Assembly: GCF_001884065.1 (NCBI RefSeq)
Contig: NZ_MACH01000111.1
Location: 1 to 45,793 of the forward strand
Length of the DNA: 45,793 bases
Direction: 5' to 3'
Source of the DNA: Bacillus proteolyticus
Lineage (GTDB): Bacteria > Bacillota > Bacilli > Bacillales > Bacillaceae_G
Under the pieces are notes generated by a model. That model did no database searches. It saw nothing but the letters and a program-made list of their open reading frames with translations, and had not been told where the DNA came from. This document shows, piece after piece, positions 24,738-32,439 of the stretch (position 1 is its first letter; each line of letters begins with the position of its first letter). The position numbers and the translations under genes are program-made.

Positions 24738-26531
24738 CTATAATATATTCTTTGTTCGCGCCATTTTGATTGCTTCTTCGCGATTGTTGACGCCGAGCTT
24801 CGAGTAAAGATTCGAGCAGTAATTGCGTATCGTTCCCTCCGATAAAAACAGCTTAGAAGCAATTGTTTTGTAGCGAAGCCCGTCCGACAGATGTCCTAAA
24901 ATTTCCATCTCGCGTTTCGTAAGTCCATACGGGTAGTTTTCCTTACTTGAGCTGACCTTTTCCAGTTGCTCGCGTTGACGCTTCATTTCTTCGAAGACTC
25001 GTGTAGCGACAGATTGATTAATCCAGGTTCCTCCATTATAAATAAGTTTCAAAATCTCTATCATTTCACGTGGATGAATTGACTTTAGCACGTAGCCTTC
25101 GGCTCCATGCTCCAATGCAGTTGCTGCCTGCAAGGAATCCTCAAACGTTGTCATGAGCACAATCCTAATATCAGGCCAGCTCTGTTTCATCTCAACTAAA
25201 GCCTCAAGTCCGTCCATTCCCGGCATGTGAATATCCATTAGTACGATATCAGGAGGGAACTGCTCACAATATTCTAATGCTTCGCGCCCGTTATTTGCCT
25301 TACCAACGATGGTAAAATCAGCATGCTGATCTACAAATTGCTCCAAACTGTCGGTAATAAGTGCCTGATCATCAACGATTAACAGGCGGATTTTATCATG
25401 TGTAGGCTCTGTCTGCAACGGAATATTACATATGACAAATGTTCCTTGCTCAGCTTCAGAATAGACTGACAATGTGCCGTGATAGTATTCAAGCCGTTCC
25501 TTTATACCATTGAGACCAAATCCAAATTGAATTTCTTTCATTCCGATGCCGTTATCTTCAATCTGTAACCGAAGCTGTTTCCTATCAAAGTGGAGTTGAA
25601 CGGCTATCGAGCTCGCCTTGCCGTGTCGAACCGCGTTTGTAAGTGACTCTTGAAGACAACGGTATAGGCAAAAGTTTATTTTTTGTATTACTAGGGTTTC
25701 ATTGCCAATCACACGGAATGTAATCGTTGTACCTGTCGATCTCATAAATTGCTCGGTTAATTCTCTCAATGATTCACTTAACAAATGATGTAATGGATTA
25801 TGCGAGAGCTGATGAAGATGTTTTCGAATATCATCCAGACTGTTTTGGGCAATACCGACGAGTGAATCAATCCTCTCAAACTGCGAATCTGGCACTGAGG
25901 TTCGCAGTGATTCGACACCCACGATGAGGGAGGTAAGAGTATGGCCGATTGTGTCATGCAGCTCATGTGACAGTCGGTTGCGTTCTTCTATTAGCGTAAG
26001 TTCCTCAATCCGCTTAATATGTTGCTCCAGTAGCAGCTTCTGCTCTTGTATAATTTGGGCTTGCTTATGGTACTGAATTAAAATATTAAATGCCATCCCA
26101 ATGAGAAAACCAAGGCTGCAGCTAAAGATAGACTCATATGGGAGCTGATTAGCGATCCAACTGTTTAATGCCGGGAATACGATTCCACAGAGGATACCTG
26201 TCCACACATAGTTTTTATGAATGTTTGCTAAACCAATAATCATTACGAGTAAAACGAAAGACCAGAGCATTCCCGGTGCTACATAAGCTAAATAAAGATA
26301 AAATAAGCCTGCTGCTGTGACATCGATTGCAAGATACCAATCTTCTTTCTTATATCGGACGATTAATGGAGCAAGGTAAACAACTATAGCAAGAGAAAGT
26401 ACAATCCAAAATGACGCATTGATTAATGATGGATATATAAAATCAGCACTTATAATTACGAACAGCCAAAATGTTCGAACGGTTACAAATATCCAATCAT
26501 ACCAAAACCATTTTTTTATTACTGAGAACAT
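24738..26531 (-). CDS. Fused membrane histidine kinase + NarL-type response regulator (module A)
   Basis: A 597-residue single chain holding a whole two-component system. Residues 1-155 contain about five membrane helices; a coiled linker leads to the HisKA_3 motif EERNRLSHELHDTIGH (H192 the likely phosphorylated histidine). An HPK7-type ATPase domain follows (LQESLTNAVRHG, DNGIGM, FGLNGIKERL). A short linker (QTEPTHDK) joins a receiver domain (LLIVDDQ, phospho-Asp in IVLMDIHMPG, Lys in YVLKS) and a LuxR-type HTH (LTKREMEILGHLSDGLRYKT... SEGTIRNYCSNL). A membrane-tethered DNA-binding regulator is unusual. A paralogue (32440-34230) shows the same fusion, so it is not a sequencing artefact. It is divergent from the tandem beta-lactamase-fold gene. 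Confidence 0.92.
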   Translation of the reverse strand: MFSVIKKWFWYDWIFVTVRTFWLFVIISADFIYPSLINASFWIVLSLAIVVYLAPLIVRYKKEDWYLAIDVTAAGLFYLYLAYVAPGMLWSFVLLVMIIGLANIHKNYVWTGILCGIVFPALNSWIANQLPYESIFSCSLGFLIGMAFNILIQYHKQAQIIQEQKLLLEQHIKRIEELTLIEERNRLSHELHDTIGHTLTSLIVGVESLRTSVPDSQFERIDSLVGIAQNSLDDIRKHLHQLSHNPLHHLLSESLRELTEQFMRSTGTTITFRVIGNETLVIQKINFCLYRCLQESLTNAVRHGKASSIAVQLHFDRKQLRLQIEDNGIGMKEIQFGFGLNGIKERLEYYHGTLSVYSEAEQGTFVICNIPLQTEPTHDKIRLLIVDDQALITDSLEQFVDQHADFTIVGKANNGREALEYCEQFPPDIVLMDIHMPGMDGLEALVEMKQSWPDIRIVLMTTFEDSLQAATALEHGAEGYVLKSIHPREMIEILKLIYNGGTWINQSVATRVFEEMKRQREQLEKVSSSKENYPYGLTKREMEILGHLSDGLRYKTIASKLFLSEGTIRNYCSNLYSKLGVNNREEAIKMARTKNIL

Positions 26532-26656
26532 AGATTATGCACACCTACTTATATTATTTTGAGGTTAATTTACTAAGGATTCAGATTTATCATGTAACAT
26601 AACTTTAAATACGTCAATAAAAAGAGGAAGGAAAGTCAGAGAATAGCTGTTAAATC

Positions 26657-26714
26657 TGTCACATGATATAGGTGACAGATTATCATACGATTTATATGAC
26701 ATATTTACGCATGG
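26657..26714. promoter_or_regulatory. Operator-like inverted repeats between module A genes
   Basis: TGTCAC-N9-GTGACA (26657-26677) and TATCATA-N7-TATGACA (26681-26701) have the same spacing between their half-sites and lie 24 bp apart. Next comes CATATTTACGCATGG (26700-26714), closely matched in module B at 31685-31699. The half-site TGTCAYA is shared with module B, so these are the likely sites of the fused regulators, controlling both divergent genes. Confidence 0.65.
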
Positions 26715-26821
26715 TGTCATGAAACATTTAGTTGTTTTATCACTATGTTATTTAACAAATTTGAAGTTAAGGTGAGGGAGTGAAGCAACAGAAAATTTTA
26801 AAATAATAGGAGAGATGTGCT

Positions 26822-28984
26822 ATGAAGTCATTCATCACTAAAAAAGGAACAACAATTGCTTTAACAGCGACTATACTGACTGGAACGTTAGTATTACCTA
26901 CTAATGGAAATGTAAACGCAGTGTATAAAAAGACTCACACCCAGCAGACCGTTGATAAAGCGGCTAATACTGATAATACTCCAGGTGTTATTGTTGCCGT
27001 GAAAAATGGAGATGTAAATTGGTCATATGCTTCTGGTGAAGCAAACATTGAGAGAAATCATAAGGTGGATGCTGACTCTGCCTTCAGGATCGGAAGTACA
27101 ACGAAGACGTTTGTCGCGACAGTTATATTACAGCTTGTTGAAGAGAAGAAGCTAAGTCTCGATGATACGGTAGAGAAATGGATGCCGGGACTCTTAAAGG
27201 AGAACGGATATGATGGAAACAAAATTACAATCCGACAATTACTAAATCACACGAGCGGAATTCCGGACTTCTTGACTCCAGAGCTTAAGAATAAATTACT
27301 TGAAAATCCAAGTGAAAATTATACACCTGAGCAGTTAATTGCTCGCGCTTTGGAATTAGAGCCAGTAAAGGGGTGGGCATACTCGAGCACAAATACAGTT
27401 ATTGTGGGGCTTATTATCCAGAAGGTTACTGGGGAGACATATGCCGAACAGATTAAGAAACGAATTATAGAGCCACTCGGACTTAAAGATACAGTCCTTC
27501 CTGGAAGCTCGATGGATATCCCGAAAAAAAATGCTCGAGGCTACTTGAATACGGGTGATAAATTAGTAGATATTACAGTGCTTAATCCTTCATTTGCTAA
27601 TGCAGGCGGTGAAATGATCTCGACAGGAGAAGACTTGACGACGTTTTTCCGCGCATTATTAGGTGGAAAGTTGTTGACACCAGAGATGAAAAAGGAAATG
27701 ATGACTAGTACAGCTGATTCACCATTAGGAAAGTATGGGCTTGGCGTACATGCAACAAAATTGCCGGACGGTACCGAAGTATGGGGGCATGGTGGTGGCA
27801 TTCCCGGATTTACTAACTTTGCAGGTGGAACGGAAGATGGTCAACATGTCATTTCAATAAACATCAATGTACTAGGAGCTGAAAAACATATCAATAATAT
27901 TTTAGTGTCAGAATTTACAGGGAAAATTAAGAAGGGACTTACGGATAAAGAAAAGAAAAGGAACCATCGAGAAGAAGTCAAATACGTAATCGATCAGGTA
28001 GTAACTAATAAAAAAATTCCAAGTGTCATAGCAGGTGGATTAAAAGACGGCAAGCACTGGTCTTATGCTACAGGGGTAGCGAGTTACGAGGTACCACGCG
28101 CAGTGGAACCGAACTTTTCATTTCGTATCGGAAGCATCACGAAGACGTTCACAGCTTCAGTTATACTACAGTTGGCGGAGGAGAAACAATTAAACCTTGA
28201 TGATTCTGTTGAAAAATGGCTACCGGGGGTCGTAAAGGGTAATGGTTATGACGGTAACAAAATTACGATTCGTCAGTTACTAAATCATACAAGCGGGATA
28301 GCATCCTATACAGATTTGGATATGCGAGATATTACCTTGCCTCAAAATCCATATCGTTACTATACAGCTGATGAACTAATCGGATTGGGACTTGCCAAGC
28401 AGCCTGTATTTACACCAGGAGAGGGCTGGGACTATTCAAATACCAATACGGTGCTAGCTGGTCAAATTATTCAAAAAGTAACGGGAGATTCATATGCAGA
28501 ACAAATCAGAAAACGCTTCATCGAACCACTTGGGCTAAAGGAGACATTTGTAATGGAAGCAAATCCTCATATACCAGGGGAGCATGCTACAGGATATAAT
28601 ATGGACAGATCGGGTCATTTGTATGATTTGACAGAAATAAATCAATCATGGGCAAATGCAGCGGGAAATATGGTTTCATCTGTCAAAGATTTAACTACTT
28701 TCTTCAGTGCGCTGTTGGGCGGAAAGCTTCTAAATCAAGAGATGATGGACCAAATGCTCACAACAGTAGATTCACCTATTGGTAAAGTCGGACTAGGAAT
28801 TTATGAAGAAAAGACACCGGATGGGCAATCATATTGGGGGCATGCCGGCGGTACTTTTGGGTTTGAATCGAGAGTTGGTGGCTCTCTTGGAGGGGAGCAT
28901 ATTTTAGTAACTTCCATAAACACAGTAGGTTCAGAAGTTATGGTGGGTCGGGATAAAATTTTCAATAAAGAATTTGGCCGTTAA
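26822..28984 (+). CDS. Exported protein with two tandem serine beta-lactamase/PBP-like domains
   Basis: A 720-residue product: signal peptide (~1-33), then two homologous class C beta-lactamase/DD-peptidase folds (about 45-370 and 385-718). Domain 1 has S92-T-T-K95, the second motif as Y187-S-S (the usual Asn is Ser) and HGG at ~323. Domain 2 has S438-I-T-K441, the canonical Y538-S-N and a WGHAGG third motif. Such proteins hydrolyse D-Ala peptides or esters, or beta-lactams; which is unclear. Asn loss suggests domain 1 differs in activity. ATG 26822 follows GGAGAG. Divergent from the fused kinase-regulator, which probably controls it. Confidence 0.9.
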   Translation: MKSFITKKGTTIALTATILTGTLVLPTNGNVNAVYKKTHTQQTVDKAANTDNTPGVIVAVKNGDVNWSYASGEANIERNHKVDADSAFRIGSTTKTFVATVILQLVEEKKLSLDDTVEKWMPGLLKENGYDGNKITIRQLLNHTSGIPDFLTPELKNKLLENPSENYTPEQLIARALELEPVKGWAYSSTNTVIVGLIIQKVTGETYAEQIKKRIIEPLGLKDTVLPGSSMDIPKKNARGYLNTGDKLVDITVLNPSFANAGGEMISTGEDLTTFFRALLGGKLLTPEMKKEMMTSTADSPLGKYGLGVHATKLPDGTEVWGHGGGIPGFTNFAGGTEDGQHVISININVLGAEKHINNILVSEFTGKIKKGLTDKEKKRNHREEVKYVIDQVVTNKKIPSVIAGGLKDGKHWSYATGVASYEVPRAVEPNFSFRIGSITKTFTASVILQLAEEKQLNLDDSVEKWLPGVVKGNGYDGNKITIRQLLNHTSGIASYTDLDMRDITLPQNPYRYYTADELIGLGLAKQPVFTPGEGWDYSNTNTVLAGQIIQKVTGDSYAEQIRKRFIEPLGLKETFVMEANPHIPGEHATGYNMDRSGHLYDLTEINQSWANAAGNMVSSVKDLTTFFSALLGGKLLNQEMMDQMLTTVDSPIGKVGLGIYEEKTPDGQSYWGHAGGTFGFESRVGGSLGGEHILVTSINTVGSEVMVGRDKIFNKEFGR

Positions 28985-28990
28985 GTTTAA

Positions 28991-29034
28991 AGTCGACATC
29001 GTGCCCTTTATTTAAGGGGGTGTCGGCTTTTTTT
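28991..29034 (+). terminator. Intrinsic terminator of the tandem beta-lactamase gene
   Basis: AGTCGACA and TGTCGGCT form the outer stem, with CCC/GGG pairing inside, followed by a run of T. It begins 7 nt after the stop codon. Confidence 0.85.
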
Positions 29035-29119
29035 GCTGCGATTTCCATTTTTTGTGTAAGAGAGAAACACTTGCTTTCTGCATTCAGAATAAAATCACAT
29101 TTAAATAGATAAGAAGTAA

Positions 29120-29251
29120 GAGTACCATTACGACGGCGTATTTATAATTCGATTAGGTGAGATCCACCAGAAGTACCGCAAGAATTCGTTATTTTTCGGT
29201 CCGCTTGTAATAAACTTTGCAATTTTTGATGAAACGAAGACTTTAAGGTAG
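29120..29251 (+). pseudogene. Unidentified C-terminal gene fragment
   Basis: The frame EYHYDGVFIIRLGEIHQKYR, then KNSLFFGPLVINFAIFDE, ends at TAG 29249-29251. Its composition is protein-like, yet it has no start or ribosome site. It sits between module A and an orphan IS231-like end; probably debris from an insertion or deletion. Confidence 0.3.
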
Positions 29252-29315
29252 TTAGATTTGAGATTTTCAAGAACTTCATGAAGATATTAGGTTCTTAAAA
29301 GGGATAGTCAAAACT

Positions 29316-29342
29316 CCTAAGTTGATGTATGTGTGGTAACCA
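29316..29342 (-). mobile_element. Orphan IS231-like terminal repeat
   Basis: CCTAAGTTGATGTATGTGTG followed by GTAACC resembles the terminal repeat of the IS231-type element at 44345 read in reverse, so its outer tip points right. No transposase lies beside it. A degraded relic between the two regulator/beta-lactamase modules. Confidence 0.5.
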
Positions 29343-29377
29343 TATCAAAAAGAAGAGTTTATGTTTAGACAAAAAAT

Positions 29378-29413
29378 AGCCGGTTCCCTGTACCTTAAGA
29401 AACCGGCTTTTTA
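29378..29413. terminator. Bidirectional terminator between modules
   Basis: AGCCGGTT (29378-29385) and AACCGGCT (29401-29408) form the stem, with A tract before and T tract after. It can stop transcripts from both sides, including the beta-lactamase gene ending at 29544. Confidence 0.85.
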
Positions 29414-29543
29414 TTTTACTGCTTTTTTATGAGTTATTGTCCCATAATGGTTTTATATTAACGAAATTTATTTTTAGCTTTACCTTGATGCAGATGGAAC
29501 ACCCATCCTAAACGTTTGCCATAATTTATGTTTGTATGAATGC

Positions 29544-31568
29544 CTACTTCAGAATAATAGGTAGGGCATAATAGCCAAAGGCAAAATCAAGCAAGGCACT
29601 TGCTTCTTGACGCAGTAACAGATCTTTCGGACGGAACATAAAGGATCCGTCAGCATTGATGGAAGTATCAGGGTCTAGAATTCCTTGGGAGGCAAGTGCC
29701 TGAATCGATTGGACTGCCCAGTCATCTGCGGCATCAAGTAATTTAACTTTAATAGCTCTATCAGGTTGAATCGGTTTCAAGTCTATAATTTGCTTAACGT
29801 TTTGAATCATGGTTGCTGCGACCTGTCGGGTAATCGGAGTAGCACGGTTATACTCTGGAATTCCATTCATAATTTTTTCCCTTGCCTCCTTGGATTCGTC
29901 TGGAAAACCGTTAAATCCATGAGCAAGTAACAACGTATCCGCAAACTCTCCTTGTGTCATAGTACCCATTGGATCGAATAAATTACCTTCTTTAGCATCC
30001 ATGATGTTTAAAGCATAAAGATTATCGATATGACTGCTATAGTTACTCATTTGCGGGACATCCGCTAAGGACGGTTTGTTGTTAATTTTTTGTGCATCAG
30101 CCATAAAATCTAGGCTTTTAGGAGAGCTGTAGTGAAAATATGTGATTTCTCCAGCTGCATTTTTTTTGAAAGCAACCTTGTAGCCTTCCGAATCTTCAAA
30201 TAACAACGGATGAATCATTTTGAGAACTTGTTTTCCGGATAATCCCCCTTCCATGACCAAATTTCCATCTTCATAGGTAAAGTGGGTGCGAATTGAAGCG
30301 AAACGTGTGTTTTGGTACAAACCCAAATATTTCTGGGATTCTTTCTCCTCTAACGAAAGATATTTAGTTTTTTCCGCTTTCTTAGCAGGGAAATAATGAT
30401 CCATGAGAGCTTCATACACGTCTATGCTCATGGGTGAATCATTATTGTAAGACATGAAGAATGCTGTTTTTTGTTCAGGCATTAAAATCATCAGTGATTG
30501 ATGTCCAGGCATACTTCCCCCTTTTATTACAACGTGTTGACCGTTAGCAAATTCATTGAAAGGCGTTTCAAATCCAATTGTCGCAACAGGAACCGTCTTA
30601 TCATCAAAAACTTGATAGGCATGCATCATATCCATGCTTTTTTCACTTACAATTTCTTTGTCTTTAAACTTTCCTTTCTGTAGTTGCATAATCATGTATT
30701 TTGACATGTCTTCCGCAGTAGATAAAATGCCTCCTTCTGGTGCATCCGTTATGTTCCTACTTGTTGGAATCGGATCGCCAGTGGGACCATAATGTGTAGC
30801 CATTCTTTTGAGAAGATCAGGAGTTAAGCTCATACTTGTAGATTTCATATCTAATGGTTTGAAAATATTCTTTTCCATATACTTCGTGAAGGGGGTACTA
30901 GTAACATTCTCTATTGCAAACCCTGCGAGCGCAAATGCGACGTTGTCATACGTATAAACTTCACCTGGTGTCCGCACCACCGTTGGCATATGTTTAGAGA
31001 AGAATTCTTTCATCGGTATACTATTATTAACGTATTCAGGTCCAGTTATCGTTGTGAGATTGGGAGAATCTACCCCGCTGGTATAAGTGAGCATATCAAA
31101 CAAGGTAAGGGGTTTTCCTGTCTTATTAGGTATTTGTAATCCACCAAGATATTTTTGTACGTCTTGATCTAGTTTAAGCTTTCCTTTATCGACTTGCTGC
31201 ATCACAGCCAAAGCAGTAAAAGTTTTCGAGACTGAAGCGATTTGAAAGACCGTGTCCTTAGTAACGGGGATTTTTTTTTCTTTATCAGCATATCCATACC
31301 CTTTATTGACAACGACCTTTCCATCATGAACGACGACAAAACTAGAACCATTCACATTATACTTCTTCATTTTTTCCTCAAATAACGGATCAGCAAAAGA
31401 TTCTATTTCTTTTTTATTATTGGGTCCTTTCGTCATTTGGATATCAGTCGTGGATGCTGCTGGTTTTGATTTTTCTACTTCTAATGATAGTTGGGAACAT
31501 GCAGAAATCATGGTTGAAGAAGAAAGAAGAATTGTAACGATCCCCAGTTTGTTAATTGCTTGTTTCAT
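29544..31568 (-). CDS. Lipoprotein with serine beta-lactamase/PBP-like domain and SLH-like C terminus (module B)
   Basis: A 674-residue protein. Residues 1-24 are a lipoprotein signal with lipobox ISAC (lipidated C24). The beta-lactamase fold has S112-V-S-K115, Y207-D-N209 and a third motif KGGSMPG near residue 330. After a ~110-residue strand-rich linker, residues ~500-674 hold S-layer-homology-like units (VQSIQALASQGILDPD... FRPKDLLLRQEASALLDFAF) starting with VPQMSNYSSHIDNLYALNIM. Double anchoring, to membrane by lipid and to wall polymer by SLH, would hold the enzyme in the wall zone. It is divergent from the sensor and fused-kinase operon. Confidence 0.9.
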   Translation of the reverse strand: MKQAINKLGIVTILLSSSTMISACSQLSLEVEKSKPAASTTDIQMTKGPNNKKEIESFADPLFEEKMKKYNVNGSSFVVVHDGKVVVNKGYGYADKEKKIPVTKDTVFQIASVSKTFTALAVMQQVDKGKLKLDQDVQKYLGGLQIPNKTGKPLTLFDMLTYTSGVDSPNLTTITGPEYVNNSIPMKEFFSKHMPTVVRTPGEVYTYDNVAFALAGFAIENVTSTPFTKYMEKNIFKPLDMKSTSMSLTPDLLKRMATHYGPTGDPIPTSRNITDAPEGGILSTAEDMSKYMIMQLQKGKFKDKEIVSEKSMDMMHAYQVFDDKTVPVATIGFETPFNEFANGQHVVIKGGSMPGHQSLMILMPEQKTAFFMSYNNDSPMSIDVYEALMDHYFPAKKAEKTKYLSLEEKESQKYLGLYQNTRFASIRTHFTYEDGNLVMEGGLSGKQVLKMIHPLLFEDSEGYKVAFKKNAAGEITYFHYSSPKSLDFMADAQKINNKPSLADVPQMSNYSSHIDNLYALNIMDAKEGNLFDPMGTMTQGEFADTLLLAHGFNGFPDESKEAREKIMNGIPEYNRATPITRQVAATMIQNVKQIIDLKPIQPDRAIKVKLLDAADDWAVQSIQALASQGILDPDTSINADGSFMFRPKDLLLRQEASALLDFAFGYYALPIILK

Positions 31569-31681
31569 TTTTGTACGCTCCTTTATTTAATTGGAATTTT
31601 TTGTTAGCACAACGAGTTAGTGGCTCGTTAGCGTATGAACAGAGTGTAGCAAGCGGCAAGTCATAGTAGATAGTGATTATC

Positions 31682-31782
31682 TGTCATATTTATGTATGGA
31701 GCGAAAAAGTAGAGGAGGTTACGGCTATAATGATAGTCATGTCATACAAACTATGACACTTTGACACTACCGTATGTGACAG
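31682..31782. promoter_or_regulatory. Operator-like repeats between module B genes
   Basis: TGTCATATTTATGTATGG (31682-31699) matches 15 of 18 positions of module A's TGACATATTTACGCATGG. A perfect TGTCAT-N7-ATGACA lies at 31740-31758, followed by TTTGACAC and ATGTGACAG half-sites to 31782. The arrangement sits between divergent genes and supports control by the fused regulators. Confidence 0.65.
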
Positions 31783-31844
31783 TAAACTACGTAGAATCAA
31801 AGGGCGACTAACGTATTAGCGATGAATGAGGAGGAACGATTTTA

Positions 31845-32435
31845 ATGATGAAAGCATCAGCTCAAAAAACTTTGCAAGATTTCTATTTCTTGTTATTTAC
31901 CTTTGCATCCGGATTGTTTTACTTTTGCTTCTATCTGGTCAGCATTACATTTGCACTTGTAATGACAGTTTTCTTCGTAGGTATTCCTTTGTTGGCGAGG
32001 GTGTTGCAAACAACTCACACACTTGTCCAGTATGAACGTATTCAGACGAAAGTTTATACGAATATATCAATAGAGTCATTACCACTAAGGGGAAAAAGAG
32101 GAGGAGATAGATGGATTAAAGCGAAAGAAATAATTCTTAATAGTAGCAACTGGAGGGCTATTTTTTGGCTCATGCAAAAATTTTTTGTTGGAATAATGAG
32201 TCTTATATGTGCTGTTTTACTGTATGTAACGCCGCTAGTATGTATTGTTACACCCTTACTTTTTCGATACTTTAATATATACTTATTTGGAATTACTATG
32301 AATTCATGGACGAAAGTTTTTTTAGTCATGATTGTCGGATGCATTCTCATCTGGGTACGTATATGTATTGGAAACTGTTTAGTTCGAATTATTGGAATGT
32401 ACACAAGTACTATGTTTAAAGCTATAAGGGAGTGA
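31845..32435 (+). CDS. Four-helix membrane 'sensor' domain protein (PF13796-like)
   Basis: A 196-residue membrane protein with four hydrophobic segments arranged as two pairs around a basic cytosolic loop (YERIQTKVYTNISIESLPLRG). The pattern, the motif VFFVGIPLLARVLQ and the placement match the putative-sensor domain normally fused to the N terminus of DesK-type kinases in Gram-positive bacteria. Here it is a separate gene ending 4 bp before the fused kinase-regulator, implying translational coupling and a complex. ATG 31845 follows GAGGAGGAACG. Confidence 0.75.
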   Translation: MMKASAQKTLQDFYFLLFTFASGLFYFCFYLVSITFALVMTVFFVGIPLLARVLQTTHTLVQYERIQTKVYTNISIESLPLRGKRGGDRWIKAKEIILNSSNWRAIFWLMQKFFVGIMSLICAVLLYVTPLVCIVTPLLFRYFNIYLFGITMNSWTKVFLVMIVGCILIWVRICIGNCLVRIIGMYTSTMFKAIRE

Positions 32436-32439
32436 TAAT

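Noticed and set aside
24738-26531. Kinase-regulator fusion as a frameshift or assembly artefact
   Set aside because: The paralogue at 32440-34230 has the same uninterrupted domain order with a different linker, so the fusion is old and real.
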